A stretch of 64,000 nucleotides of DNA from Ciborinia camelliae (Eukaryota; Ascomycota; Leotiomycetes; Helotiales; Sclerotiniaceae): positions 593,899 to 657,898 of the forward strand of contig JANPYM010000013.1 in the NCBI GenBank assembly GCA_025890175.1, written 5' to 3'. A model generated the notes under the pieces. That model had not been told where the DNA came from, made no database searches, and saw only the letters and a list, made by a program, of their open reading frames with translations. Below are positions 43,854 through 56,750 of this stretch, piece after piece; the stretch's first letter is position 1, and each line of letters opens with the position of its first letter. Both the position numbers and the translations under genes were made by a program.

Positions 43854-45008
43854 ATGCCCAGAAAAGGCCGAACGAAAAATCCCCAATCCCGCACAATGTT
43901 AATACGCCGAGAACCCTACCCAAATCTTCCCGCTCGTGCACCTGTGGATTTACATAAAAAAGGAAAGTTATTCTCGAATCCGGTAGGGATAATTGATCGA
44001 GCTACGACGGAAGATATCGTGGAGACTTACGAACCTACTGGGAAGGATGTGGAGAAGGTGAAGAAGTTTGTCGGTATGTATTTTTATTTTGCTGTCTTTT
44101 GGAGGGTGGGGTTAGAGATATGTTTGCGGATGCATTTTGGATATGGAGGCTAATGTATTGTAGAAAAGAGATTTACTTCGGTTTCTAGGGATGAGTATGA
44201 AGCTGGACAGGAAGAAGAAAATGATGATGAAGAACAAACCCTTTCGCCATCAACACCTCATTACTCAGATTCTGGCTCCGTCCCACCACCTAAAGTTTCT
44301 CCCAAGAAAAGTCTGGTACCAGCCAAAAGAGCAGCCAAAAGAGCAGCCGAATCCCTGCAACATCAACATCAACGAAAACGTCAACGACCAAGCCTTAGCA
44401 TCATCACATCACCCACTAAACTCGCCAAGCTCGAAACCTGCAATCTCAACCCCCCTCGTTCACCGACTCCTCCCAACTACTCTCCCAAATCCGCAAATTG
44501 TTCACCAAACTCCAACCAAAACCAGACTCCCTTCGGTCACTCCCCACAATATTCCGGTTCTTCTCCATCAACCCCTCGTATGCTCACCCGCAGCTGGAAG
44601 CCCCCCCGTAGCCTCCCACCATCTTCAAACATGTTACCCAACTCCCGAGAAATCACAACCATCCAGACGTCACCAGATTCTCAGAATTTCTCTGTACAAC
44701 CCCCATCTACTTCCCGCACTTCTCTCTCTGAAGAAAATCCCGCTTTCAATCCTCCTATCAAACCTTACCTCATTCAGCCCCCTACTACCAAAGCCCTAAA
44801 CGCGCACCAATATATCGAGGCCATTCTTGCATTGCGCAAATCCACCGCCGATCCAACACGCTACCCACTTCCACCAAAATCAGATATGAAAAATTTGCAA
44901 TTAGCGGCAATGAAAATGCAATGGGTGGAAGATGCTATTCGTTTGGATGGGGCACCGTTGGAGGCGATGGAGTTGTATTATGAGCAATTTGCTCAGGAGG
45001 AGTTTTAA
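43854..45008 (+). CDS. Basic, largely disordered protein, unrecognised
   Basis: A two-exon gene (43854-44073 and 44164-45008; 90-nt GT-AG intron, phase-consistent) giving about 354 aa. The N-terminus is basic (MPRKGRTKNPQSRTMLIRRE), followed by a folded-looking segment, DRATTEDIVETYEPTGKDVE then KVKKFVEKRFTSVSRDEYEA. An acidic patch, a Lys/Arg/Ala cluster with duplicated AKRAAKRAA, and a long Ser/Pro/Asn-rich region occupy the middle. The last ~75 residues look ordered (ALNAHQYIEAILALRKSTAD, then LQLAAMKMQWVEDAIRLDGA) and end FAQEEF. The basic N-terminus and the KRAAKRAA patch suggest nuclear location. No family is recognised. The ATG at 43854 is in frame with both exons; the longer 43633 frame upstream is in a different phase. 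Confidence 0.68.
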
Positions 45009-47031
45009 GAAAGGGGGAAGATGGGGAGATTTAAGGGGGTAGGGGTTGATATTGAGGGTGGGGAGTTGATGAATAGAAAGAAGGAAAAGGGATATAATAT
45101 CTTTTCTTTTTTTCTTCATTCCTACATTATCTAGGGTTACTCGAGTAAACGAGGAACATGGGACTCCAGTAGCTTTAGCGATCATTTTCTTCCTTCTTAG
45201 CCTTCAAAATACATACAGTATACATTTTTAACAATCAATTTGATTTTGCTTTATCGATTCTTTAAATATCTGTTGGTATCATTCCGGGTGATAGCACACA
45301 CGTGGTGGTAGTGATCAATAAAAATAGGGTATGTGTTGCACTTATTATTATTGACGACGATCTAAGGTTGTAGGCCGTGAGACCTATATGGATAGACGTG
45401 ATATGCGCTCGTGCAGGTACACCTAGTCATGTACGCCATTCACCATATGCCGCAACAATTTAACTATCAAGAGGGCTCTATTTTTTCCTTCATAAGTGAT
45501 GTTTTGCTAGTACAAACCCCGAAGCTTCAAACTGTTGTCTGGCGACTAGATGATCTTAATTTGTTCTACAGAACCGAAAACTTACAGGTTTTGATATTGG
45601 GACTAGTACCCGAAAGTCGAAAGTTCATTTCCGACCCCTGTCTCTATAATAAATTGGTTTAGGAAGAACTCTACTGGCCATGGTCCAAAACTCGGATTTT
45701 CAATAGTTCGTGCTGCAGTCTATGACAAGAGGCCATTGATTCGTACAGTGTATATTGATGTTATACAATGAGACCATTAACAAATACTGGGTTATTTGGT
45801 GTATTAAAATCGTTGGCAGCATTCAATCTATTTAATATTTTCGAGTTTGGACTGCAGTTGGGACGATTAGACAGCCCATCCAAGACCCCTTCCAAGATCC
45901 CTTCAGGGCGTTTTGATGCTGCGGATAATATTGAAGGGAGATTTATACGCCGTCTAGACTAAACCATCCCCCTAATACATAGTTCTATATACATTATGAT
46001 GTAACTATGATCTATTCGTCTGAGAGTCAGGTTACCAGATTGAACCTGGACCAGAATCTTAACTTGAAATTTGAAATTCTATACCCTATATGACTCCAAA
46101 TACTTTTAGTTTAAGCTTCATATTCTAGTCCAAGTTCTTCTACTTTGCTCCGAGCAAAATTCTTACCAGCAAATAAGATATTCAACCAAAATTTTGATTA
46201 CCAGATATACTATACCATTGTACTATATTCCGGATCTTTCATATTTGAGACAACACTACAGTTTGATTCCAGCAAACATTCCGAGTGATCAGATATGCAA
46301 CAAATGAAGTTTTTGATACTTTGGGAATATTCCGAGTAAATCAGATGTGCAACAAAACTTTGAGTAGAAGGGCAAAATTTACGTAATATCAATGCCAATG
46401 AATGTACATTTCTGCAAGATAGTGGGACTATAGCTCCTCAGTGTGCCTTTTCCTTAATGGCATGTTCAAGAACTGCACAAAAATGAGGGGAGGAACATAG
46501 CTTGATGTGAAGGAAGTGATCATGTGAATATAAATCGGTAACAAAAACCAACGAAAATGTGCAATGATGCGATAGTCACTAATACACAGTTATACGACAA
46601 AAGAGAATCACCCAGAACCTTAACCAGAACCTCACTCGATAGTTCGGGATGAAAGTCATCCAAGCATCGAGTACCTCCAGCGCAACACAGCCTGGACTTC
46701 TTTCCAGACTACGTTATCTAGGAGAATCTTTTCCTGTACTGTATATTTGTTCTATCCGTTAGGTCGTATAATATTTCACAGTTGATAGAAACGTCGAGAG
46801 CCTCATTGGATCCGGGAAATTTATTTGTCCCTCCAAATAATAACTACCCCATCCCTCTGAACCCCACCAAAATCAGACCCACAATCACAACCCAGTAGCT
46901 CACCCCACTACCCCCTCGCTTAACCTTGTTAGAAAACTCTTTACAAACTCTTTGCAAAATTTTCTTGCACATTGCACCCTACATATTTTCAAATAGAACT
47001 CACTGCTTCAACAAACCATCAAGCAAAGCCT
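45009..47031. other. Intergenic, AT-rich, no gene recognised
   Basis: 2 kb with small random frames (45411-45662 and 45768-45962 on plus). Near 46275-46355 a degenerate tandem of about 60 bp has two copies of CCGAGT...ATCAGAT(A/G)TGCAACAAA. The last 150 bp form the upstream region of the tRNA gene. Confidence 0.45.
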
Positions 47032-47104
47032 GCCCGGCTAGCTCAATCGGTAGAGCGTGTGACTCTTAATCACAAGGTTGGGGGTTCGACCCCCCCGTTG
47101 GGCT
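47032..47104 (+). tRNA. tRNA-Lys (anticodon CTT)
   Basis: A 73-nt cloverleaf. The acceptor stem GCCCGGC pairs with GTTGGGC (with G-U pairs), followed by discriminator T. The D arm is GCTC-AATCGGTA-GAGC. The anticodon stem TGTGA/TCACA encloses CTCTTAA with anticodon CTT. The T arm is GGGGG-TTCGACC-CCCCC. There is no intron in the anticodon loop. Internal A and B box sequences (TAGCTCAATCGG and GGTTCGACCCC) are intact, and an A/T-rich run with T stretches follows and can terminate polymerase III. Confidence 0.96.
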
Positions 47105-50100
47105 CAATCCCCATCATTGAAAGCTTGATTTTTTGGAGTTTTTTTGGATTTTCCAAAAACAAAAAATAAATATATATATGTTTGTAATCTTTTGGGGTCG
47201 AGGGGAGGAAGGGGTATTTTTGCTAACTTTTGGGACGGCTCAGGGAGAGGGGAAAGAGGAGAGGATGTGCCAAGGAGCTTCCAATGCCGCTAGTGTGGGG
47301 TGAATGGTTTAATTCTCCTGCCCCTCCTCTTTTCCCCCGCTCTTCCATCATGTCTTACAGGACTTGGAAGTATGAGCCATGCATATGAAAGCCCATCATA
47401 CATATATGTCCTTGAAAACAATCAATCAAAGCGTAATGGGGACATAGGGCATGGCCTAGGTGGCCACGCCAGACAACCACTATTCAATGGCATTGATGAC
47501 CCCAGAGCTTCTGGGCATCCAGATTTTGATGCCGATGGAGACTGTAGGGAGATAAGACGGGGTTTACCATGAAGTATAGACCGAGTAAAAGGATTGGAGA
47601 TGATAGCCTCAAGTGGAGCATTATTAGGTTTTGGTTAGGCTTTCTCAAGGTCTGATAATGAAAATGACAATTGAGAACAGCGAGATTGAAATCGGTTTGG
47701 AGGCAACGGCGAGAGAGTTTAGATGGAGAGGGCATGAATATACAGAGCTCTATGGGATAAGAATTCCCGGGTATGTACTAACTGAGCTTTTTTCAGGGCC
47801 ATTGGCCATGGCGTGCGAATCACAGCCCTTCACCTCACCTAGGCAATATTCTGTACGTATCGTGTGAATTTATGATGTTCTGGTAGGTCGCTGGCCTAAA
47901 TGGCCACCAGAACAATTATTGCTCTTTGTTATCTAGAAATGCAGTCCGCTTGTCCACGCTCAATTTGCTACTTATACCAATATTTCTAATGCAGAAGTAA
48001 TCACCGGTATCCAATAAATGTCCAACAAAGCGGGATTTAACTACGGAACTACTGTGGTGTTGATGGGAAATGAATAATATCTTCCGTTACTCCTTGCCCG
48101 CCTTTCCCTATTTTGAGATGACAACCCAGTGGTATGAGATACTTAAAAGCCCATCACACGCTCCTGGAAAAGATCATCAATAATATGACTGAAAAGATGA
48201 AATGCAACAAAGGTCTGTAATCTTTGATCTAAGAAATAGGTGTACTCCTGGCACTTGCTCCTGAACTTATTCCCATAGCCATCCCCATGCCCCTCCTCCA
48301 TAGTTTCCTAGCCATCTGAATATAAGAACACTCTCCATAATCTCTAAAGCACTTTCAAACATCTCAAGAGAACATGATAGCACAGATTTAAGCCTAGGGG
48401 AAACAACTCTGGAAGAAAAGAATTCAGAAATATCAAAAACGAACCGAAACTTTGGTTCTTTTTGAAATGGAATGATGTGAGAAATGTGGTGTAGGGCGGG
48501 GTAAATCTGTGCAGAAAACCCAATATTTAGTTGTAGATCGTGAACATATAAGTGGCAACAATGACGAAAGAGTGCGGAGATGAGAGAAGGGGAGAAGATA
48601 ATAAAGATAGAATGAGATATGAAATGCCGATAACGACAGTGATGACACAAGTAATAACAAAAAGCAAAGAGCCTGCGACGAGAAAACGGATGACTACTCA
48701 TAGATGAGTATCCTCTGTATTATTTGCTTAGGTACTTCTACAAGAAATACAGATCGAGAGGTCGAGACAAGGAACCGTTATGATTCACAGATGACCAGTC
48801 CTTTATAGCAAGGCAGGGATATTGGTGATTTAAAAGATAGCTGTCTAGATTCTTGGGTTTTAATTCACCCGCCTGTGTGAAATAGAAACGTAAATCATGG
48901 CAGCATTCTCTCCATCTCCCGCAGCAAAGTGAATTTCCATCCACCCTTCTAACATTAAATTCCCCGCCCATCGACCATCAACGGAAACAAATCCAAGCTA
49001 TACACATATAAGCGGGGGAACTCGACGATTGGTAGAGAGGCGGACTCAGCAAAGCAAAAAGCTACAATTCTTTTGTATGAGCAATATTAAGAAGCACCAC
49101 CCACCACAGGAATCAAAATTGCATATCCAAATACTTTTGGGCCATCGAAAACAAAATATGAAGTAGCTCGGCAGATAGAAGAATGATATGAGCTTGGTTA
49201 TCTCTGTTCTATTTGGGAGGGAAGTCGAATGAAGAATTTGAGAACAGCCCCGAACCCTAACATACCAAATGTAAAAAATACACAGTATAGCGATAATAAT
49301 AAGCTTCCAAAACGTGGCATAGATATAACTTAATCGACAACCAGAGTGAAAGCGAATTTGAATGGGATGAGAGGGTGAAAAACACTCACATTCAATAATA
49401 ATCTTACATGATCGATCTATCATGACAACCACAGCGCGGAATTACCTTCGGGAATCTCTCTATTCGAGACATGAATCCACAAATTTCTTTAGACGGGGTT
49501 GAATAGTGCTCGCTTGAGATTGTGAATCACCTCCTATTCACGATGAGCACTTAGCATCCCACAATAAACCGAATCCCCCCTCCCAGACATCAATTCATCC
49601 CGAGGTCACCCTTACATCCTAACTACTAGCCGAGAGGACCAAATCTCAGACCATACATACCCACGCACCCCAGAAACCAATCCAAAGCAGCATTTCCAAA
49701 CCAACGCAACGAATTCCCATGCATGGCCGCCTCCCAGTAGAGGCATAAGAGATCCGATATATTCCATCCACCGAAATATAAGTTTTAAGATGAAGGGGAA
49801 GATAGAAAGGAGACTGACGAAAAAATAGAGGAAAATATCACTACCTAGTGATTGATTGCATTATGGCAAGCTCGATAATGAGAATACAAACCTGGACAGG
49901 AAGATATTTTTCTTCAATTTTATTTTGTACTCGATTTCTACTAATCAATTTATTGAAGGCTGAACTTCCCGTTTATAGTAAACATTGAACTTGTTATTCT
50001 TGTGTATCGAGCTAGTGTATGTAGAACTATTTTATATCAACGGTAAATCTACTTACGAACCCTACTATTCATTCTCTCCGTACCCTATTCCAAATACTTT

Positions 50101-50480
50101 CTTCTAATGATACCTATAAAAAGACAAACCTCGCCAGTTCGTGTATTCTAAGCTCCTTCCCTTCCTAAAGATGGGTATTAAAAAGAATCGAAAAAGTGAA
50201 AATGCGCCAGGTATCCGGTGCGTTTTGTCCTCGGGTGAAAAATACGTCTATCTTATAAATTAGATACGGTACATACCTCTTCTAGAAATGACCTAAAACT
50301 TGGTCGTGATTATAGATAATAGTAACTTCCAAGGTTAAGAATGAATATATACAAGACGATAATAAAAACATAACCCTCTTCTATCCCAGCTCATATCACC
50401 CTCACAAACGCTCCTCTCACCAACCATGCATCTCACCAGCAAAGTTCAAATCAAACATCCCCCTATCTTCATCTTCATCT

Positions 50481-50544
50481 CCATCCCATCCCATCCCATC
50501 CCATCCCATCCCATCCCATCCCATCCCATCCCATCCCATCCCAT
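50481..50544. repeat. (CCATC)n pentanucleotide array, about 13 copies
   Basis: Uninterrupted CCATC units followed directly by a CCTA tetramer run at about 50570-50588. A simple-sequence repeat in non-coding DNA. Confidence 0.93.
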
Positions 50545-51521
50545 ACCTACCAAATACTTATAATAAGTACCTACCTACCTACCTACCTAATAAAAAACAA
50601 AAAAACACATCACTAAAGACACCCATTATAATTTCCCACCTCAGGATCTCTCCACCCACACACACTCTCACCCAACTCCCGATCCACCCCCTCTCCTTCC
50701 ATCACCATCCATCCATCCATTAATTATGCTCAAAATCACTTCCCTTCCCTTCCCTTCCCTTCCCCTCCCTTTCCTTCCCTCCCTTCCCCTCCCCTCATCC
50801 ATCAGAACACAACACAACACAATACAACACAACACAACATAACTATCCCAATCATTAATTTATTCATCCATTAATTCATTCATCCATTCAAAACTAAAAT
50901 TCACATCCAAGATCAATTCAAATCAAATCATTCCACACAACATCAAACATACATATCATTCCAAATCATATAAATCATATAAATCATACAAATCATACAA
51001 ATCATACAAATCAATCCAAATCATCTATTCATTCTAATTCTCATTCCCATACATACATACATACATTCTCATCCAATCATCCAACCAACCCTCCAATCAT
51101 CCATCCACCCATCCATCCATCCAACCCTTCATCCACCCATCCATGCATCCATACAACATCACATCACAACATTCTCGCCAGCGAGCTCGAGCTAGCTCGC
51201 TAAGAAAGCTTCCTTAGATTCCAGTGAGAAGAGAGAGTCCCTCTCTACCTGGTCTATCTATCTATCGAGACCAGACCAGACTAGACTAGACTATACATAA
51301 ACATAAACATAAAAACAACAGATAAAAAAAAAGACAAAAACAAAAAAAGAAAGAAAGAAAGAACCACTAAACTAAACTAAACTAAACTAAACCAAGTTGA
51401 GTTGAGTCAAGTCAAGTTAAGTTGGCCTACCCAAACTGAACCTCCCTATTGATCCGAGTCACCACCTCCGGTGAGGTAAATCTCGAGAGCGAGTTTCAGT
51501 TACGGAAGTTCCATACGGGAA

Positions 51522-51674
51522 GTTCAAGAAGTTCAAGAAGAAGTTCAAGAAGAAGTTCAAGAAGAAGTTCAAGAAGAAGTTCAAGAAGAAGTTCAAGAAG
51601 AAGTTCAAGAAGAAGTTCAAGAAGAAGTTCAAGAAGAAGTTCAAGAAGAAGTTCAAGAAGAAGTTCAAGAAGAA
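51522..51674. repeat. 12-bp minisatellite (GTTCAAGAAGAA), 12 copies
   Basis: One 9-bp partial unit at 51522 and then twelve near-perfect 12-bp units from 51531 to 51674, grading into GAA/AAGAAAG runs. Because the unit is a multiple of three, long artefactual frames (Ser-Ser-Arg-Arg on plus, Leu/Glu-rich on minus) run through it. Neither has a good ATG start or homology-like sequence outside the repeat. Confidence 0.93.
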
Positions 51675-51956
51675 GAAGAAGTAAGAAAGAAAAAAAAGAA
51701 AGAAAGAAAGAAAGAACCAAAAAAAAAATAAAAAAAATTGTATATCTAATCTGCCTAGGTGCCTGCCACCCAATCTTCCAAATCTACACCAGACCGACCC
51801 ATCTTGTAAATCCAACTACAGTAACATTATTCAACACACATTTCCGACCACATCACATCGTATCTCTCGCCATGAATTATTATTCTGATATGACCCCATA
51901 TCCATCCATCCCCATCCCCATTCACTCATTTCAACCCAGCATGGCGCATGGCGCAA

Positions 51957-53914
51957 TTATTCAATAATCGGGTCTTCACTTGGCGCCCCAGCCCCCGCAC
52001 CATCCTCTTTCTTCTGGGCCGCCGCGCCGCCACCAAATGCCCAGCCCATCCAACTGGCCCTCTTAGCCTTCTTTTCCTCTTCCTCTTTATCCTGAACCAG
52101 TTGCAACGGTTTGGGTTTGTTCCCGGCAAATTTTCTCGTTTCTTTTCGGGGAGGACTGTTGCTACTAGGCGGTGTGCTGACCTCACCGCTATCTCCGCTT
52201 ATACTACTACTTCCACTCCTGAGACCCGAGAAGTTACCCACTGTGGGGACTTGACCGAGGGATGTATGGCGAGAAGGGTGTTTACCAGACATAGGACCAC
52301 CCCCGAAAAAGGGTTGCGAGTGTCCGTGGAGGGGTGGTGAAGTTTGGCCTCCCCTGTACATTTGGTTGACGATTGATGCTCCACCGCCTGTGTATTGTTC
52401 CGATTTGGGACGAACTCCCTGTCTAACGCTTGAGGATCGGCCAACACCAAATGGAATGCTGGGTGCAGTTTCGGGGTCTTCATTGAGGGATGCAGGGCCC
52501 GTTGGCATAATAGATTGAGGTCGTGGTTTGCGACTTCCCATAGCTACGGTCTTGGCGCGTTGAAGAATAGATGCACCACTGGCTTGCTCTTTTGGTGGAG
52601 GTGGAAGATCTTTATCCTTATTGACAAGCCCTTTGGCATCACTAGGTTTGAAATCCGAGTTGTCGAGAATTGTTTCGAAATCCTGGTGTTGTAGGAGTCG
52701 CTCGATAATTTTGTTAATATATAATGTTAAAGCTTTGTTCTGGTCCTTGGCAGATTTAAGCTCGCCTTCAAGGCGACGGCACTGATCGTTTTCGCCTTCA
52801 GTGTCGTTAAGTTCGGAAAGTTCATCTGCAAGAGACGCCCCTGGAGATCGTCCCTCAAGAGCATTGAGCGCGTCAGCATTCGAAGAGGAACCACCCATGT
52901 ATTCAAAATGGTCTTTCGAGAAATCGCCATTCAATGTCTTTTCTTGCAAAAGTAATTGGAAACTTTCATTGTCTTCCATCAATCGTGCATTCGTCATTCG
53001 TGCTTCCAAGAGTAATTTTTCAACCTCTTGCATTCGTCCGCCTTCAATATTCTCAGATTGAACCAATTTGATCTCGGCTTCTGCCAATTCTAACCGTAAG
53101 GATTCAATGAGTCTATCTTTTTGCAGGAGTAATTTGGAATTGTTGCGAGAATCGCTGCGATTCAATCCGGATGGAGGAGCAAATTGGCCATTTTCGACAC
53201 TTGGCGAAGAATTGTTTGCTTCAAACGTTAGTAAAAAGAATTTTGTATCGCATATGACAACTTACAACGTCTAGACAATCTTGATTCTTCATCCGACGAG
53301 GATCTTTGTGACAAAGAATCCTTTAATCGCTGAATGATTGTCTGCATCTCTTCCTCTCGATTCGCCATTTCTTCCCTTTCTTTTGTCATGGAACTTCTCT
53401 CGGCCTCGTAAATCGATTCCATCTCCCTTTTTTGCCGAAGAGCATCTCGCTTTTCATTTTGTAAAGTCTCTAACCTCTCTTCGTTCTCATGTAAACGGTC
53501 CTCCATTTTCCCCTGATCCTGTAAAGCTTCATCCAATCTTGCTTGAAGACCTTGAGCTTGTTTCTGGAATTGCTCAGATATAGTTTCGGTTGTGCGAAGT
53601 CTCTCTTTCAAATCATCCAAGAGAGCAATGTTTTCGGCCCTTGCGTTATCATCTGCAACAGATGGTACACTGTTTGAACTGAGATTGGATGATCCAGTGC
53701 CCGGTCGTTGCATGGCAGCTCGTGCGGATAATGGGGTACCACTGCGTATTGAACGACTTCGTACGTGCGTTCCGTTTGTAGTAGGTGAAGATTCTTTTGT
53801 CGGTGAACGCGTGGAATTTCTTGCTGGAACACCGGGACTTGAAGTATCTGATGAAGTTCTGCGGCCAGTTCCTAAAGCCACTGGCACTGGGGGTTTCTTT
53901 GTAGCTGCTGACAT
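51957..53914 (-). CDS. Coiled-coil cytoskeletal-type protein (fungal M-protein-repeat-like)
   Basis: A predicted 636-aa protein of two exons, 53914-53266 and 53218-51957, joined in phase by a 47-nt intron with an ACTAAC branch site. The N-terminal ~90 residues are Ser/Thr/Pro-rich and basic, with STRSPTKESSPT-like phospho-sites. Two long coiled coils follow: about 95-215 (ENIALLDDLKERLRTTETIS, NEERLETLQNEKRDALRQKR) and about 240-390 (KLLLQKDRLIESLRLELAEA). A conserved helix, NKALTLYINKIIERLLQHQD, lies near the end of the coil. The C-terminal ~230 residues are disordered and basic, ending in KRASWMGWAFGGGAAAQKKE and an acidic tip. The layout resembles fungal proteins annotated as M-protein repeat or cell-end/cytoskeletal factors. 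I cannot name a specific orthologue. A structural or polarity role is inferred. Confidence 0.8.
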
Positions 53915-56218
53915 TCTGATTGCTTGTATGTATGTATCCTGTATCCTGTATCCTGATTGAAGGTACCCTAGGTAGGTATGACTAAATAAAATAACGAAAT
54001 GGTGATTTCGTAATGAATACTTGATATGAAACGTATACTTGACAAAGTAATAGAGGATGTATAATCTTATGATTATAATTATGGTTACTGTTGCATGAAT
54101 GTTGATGATTTGATTGTAATTTGTTTACCGTTGCCGATTAAGTTGAGCTACCGACTAGGTATTCTTGGACTTTTTTCGTGGTTCGTGCCCAGGTGATACT
54201 AGGGAGGGACCGGTAAGTTCCCAAGTTGCCTAGGCTGTGGATTCTGGTTGTTGGGGCAGTGGGCCAGTGGCTCAGTTGGAACTTGGGAGATGGCTGGAGT
54301 GTGGTAACGTGGGTTATGACAGGTCTTTTATTATGATGGTGACTTTCGTAAAGATGCGTGAATACGAAGTGAGCTTCCAAGCGTTTGGAGGTTGATCATA
54401 AGAAGAATAATCAAGTACGCGCGCTGCAGTCTGATGATTCAAGTGAGGGCCGGCACAGGAGGGACTGTAGACTGGAAGGGAAGGGAAGGGAAGGTAAGGT
54501 AAGGTAAAGGTAGAGTTAAAGCACTAGATGCGGTGATGCGATGCGATAAGATTTCGTGATGTATGTATGGATCTTGCAGAGCATATACCGTATATAGTTA
54601 AGGTCCCTCAATGTGAACGGTTAAGGTTGGTTGATGGGGTTGAAAACAAAAGACTGGGTTATCGTTGGACCAAATTACAAAATGGGCTGCATGTATTGGT
54701 ATTTTTTTTGATCAGGAGATAGGTACCTACCTACTAGGTGGTCCACGTTCACTAGGTGATAAAAACTGTACGGAGTAGCCTAGTAGTAGGTGAAGGGTAG
54801 ATGATGTGAAGTAAAGGATAGATCCAAGGATTTCCAATTGATTTCAATAATAATAGGAAAAGGAGTTGGGTTGTTCTTATTGTTAATACACGTGTCCAAA
54901 CCCCTTGTTCGGTTGTGATGAACCTATTGTGATGTAACTATTGTTATTATCATGGTTATTGTTATTGTTATTCGTATTTTGATATTTGTTTGTTTTTCTC
55001 TCTCTCTCTCTTGAGTAGAAATGAAAAATTCTTCGAGCAGTTTGACTGCAAGGTAACTCCTATATTTCTATTCTACATGCTGCATAAAGAAGGCCGGCTT
55101 CGTTCCTGTAGATATCTACTACTACTATCTTGGTATGATCTGGATTCTGGATGCTGAACCATCCATACATAATATTCCCTAGGTAGGTACTCCGTAAATA
55201 CCTCCAGCTAGGTACCTACAGTATAATACAAAATCCGCTTTGTGGGCCATGAGCTTTGATGAATGCATGATTCTTCAAACTCCCGTTCTTCATTCACCGT
55301 TTTCAGCAACGTTTTAGGGGGGAGAAGAAGAAGAAGAAGAAGAACATCCGTGGAGAGGATATGTACAGTACAGTATTTGTTTTCAGTCATATGTAAAAAA
55401 TGAACTTGATCTGATTTACCCAATGGATTTCTTAGTATGTTGATGATGATTTAGCACATTGGAATTGATCAAGAGGAGCAATAAGCTTAATTTTCAAGAA
55501 TGAATTGTCTGGATAGGGTAGATACTGTAGACAGACATGTTGGTACATACCGGTATGACATGAACTCGAATATGGGGAATTTGGAAATCGGGGATCATAT
55601 ATGGATTCTGGATAATCGTGGATGTAGTTGGCCCACTTGTGCTTATTTTGAGCAAGCTCACACACTTCAGTTGGGCGCATCTCAATTCCTATGAAAACTC
55701 GTCAAAATTGAGGTTATTCTAAAAATTTGAGAGCTACAATAATAGTAGGTATTCACACCAAGATTTTCACTCTCAATTTTCTCGCTGATGATACACATAC
55801 AATGCAGCACACCTCAAGTTATTTGAAATCCAACGTATATTAATATGGTGCTATCAAAGGCCCCCGCCGGACTGAGTATTTATCACATAAGCTTCCATAT
55901 TATCTTGCTAATTCAAAAAATTCAAATCCTTTACGATTTTTGTACCTTTACCAATCCCATTTTCCCCCTAATTTCAACCTCTTCATGAGGAGGGTTCGCT
56001 CGTGACAGCTGGCCCATACCCCAAAGTAGAGCCACATCACCTGATCCCGTGTCTTATTGGCCATGGCCATGGCCAGAAGAGGCAGAAATATGTTGAATGC
56101 TAAAAGCAACAATGCTACCATTGAACCACACTATATCCCTAAGGGCGACACTGCCTATAAACCCTAAACTTGCCGACTAATCCACTGAGGCCGGTGCCAG
56201 GCGTGTATCACGATATCG
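53915..56218. other. Intergenic, no gene recognised
   Basis: 2.3 kb with small motif-free frames (for example 54138-54380 and 55432-55685 on minus). It holds a duplicated TCCTGTATCC at about 53937-53957 next to the coiled-coil gene start, AAGGG/AAGGT repeats at 54478-54510, a (GAA)n run at 55325-55345 and CCATGGCCATGGCC near 56062. The first part is the promoter of the coiled-coil gene. Confidence 0.5.
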
Positions 56219-56750
56219 GATTTGGTCCTAGGAAAAAATGTTAACGGTTTGTCTTTATGTATAGCTTATTTGGTTAGAAACTACCTCTGTCAATTTTAGG
56301 CTATTTTCGAACACAAAATGAAGGACTTGGTCCTGGGCAAATGTTAACAGTTTTGTCTTTATGTATAATTAGAAACTAAGGTTACCTCTGTAAATTCTAG
56401 CCTATCCATAAGGCTACCAATTTTTCGGATTTGGTCCTAAATAGAAAGATTTTAACTGTTTTGTCCTTATATATAATTTAATTAATTAAAAACTACCTAC
56501 CTTTACCAATTTTAACGCATCTTCAGATTTAAGATTTTTGATTTGATTCTATAAAAATGTTAACGGCTCAATTTCATCTTTATATAGTTTAATTGGTTAG
56601 AAATTACCTTTAAGGGTTGTAACCCATATGTATGCTCAAGACATCGGAGTTGATGCTAGGAAAATGTTAACAGTTTTGTCTTTATACGTAGGTAGTTTTA
56701 TGGTTAGAAACTACCTCTGTCACTTCTGGCGCGTCTTTCACATCTTTGCG
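56219..56750. repeat. Degenerate tandem repeat, five units of about 108 bp
   Basis: Units begin at about 56219, 56323, 56429, 56538 and 56646. Each shares the order GGATTTGGTCCTA, GTTAAC, GTTTTGTCTTTAT, GGTTAGAAACTACCTCTGT and AATTTTA, with many substitutions and small indels. The fifth unit contains the proposed last exon of the small minus-strand gene, in reverse. The units are neither identical nor random, so this is an old tandem amplification. Confidence 0.72.

Larger units (their letters stand above)
47105..51956. other. 4.8-kb gene desert with low-complexity tracts
   Basis: I see no supportable gene. Open frames at 47300-47867, 48267-48971 (-) and 49046-49432 (-) lack motifs. The right third is striking: from about 50400 to 51700 most of the sequence is simple repeats or pyrimidine/A-rich runs. 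These include CCATC, CCTA, CTTCC, AACAC, AAATCATAC-like 9-mers, ACAT, ATCC and finally a 12-bp minisatellite. A near-palindrome AGCGAGCT-N6-AGCTCGCT lies at 51180-51201. This stretch is at the 3' side of the coiled-coil gene. Confidence 0.55.

Noticed and set aside
47300..47867. Plus-strand frames downstream of the tRNA
   Set aside because: They depend on non-ATG starts and show no domain or splice support.
50400..51200. Reading the dense short repeats as a CRISPR array or telomere
   Set aside because: Units differ from tract to tract, there are no regular spacers, and no TTAGGG-type telomeric repeats are seen.
51449..51967. Long plus-strand frame with a Ser-Ser-Arg-Arg repeat, as if an SR-like protein
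   Set aside because: The frame exists only because the 12-bp minisatellite lacks stops. It starts at a TTG, has no protein-like sequence outside the repeat, and runs antisense into the end of a well-supported gene.
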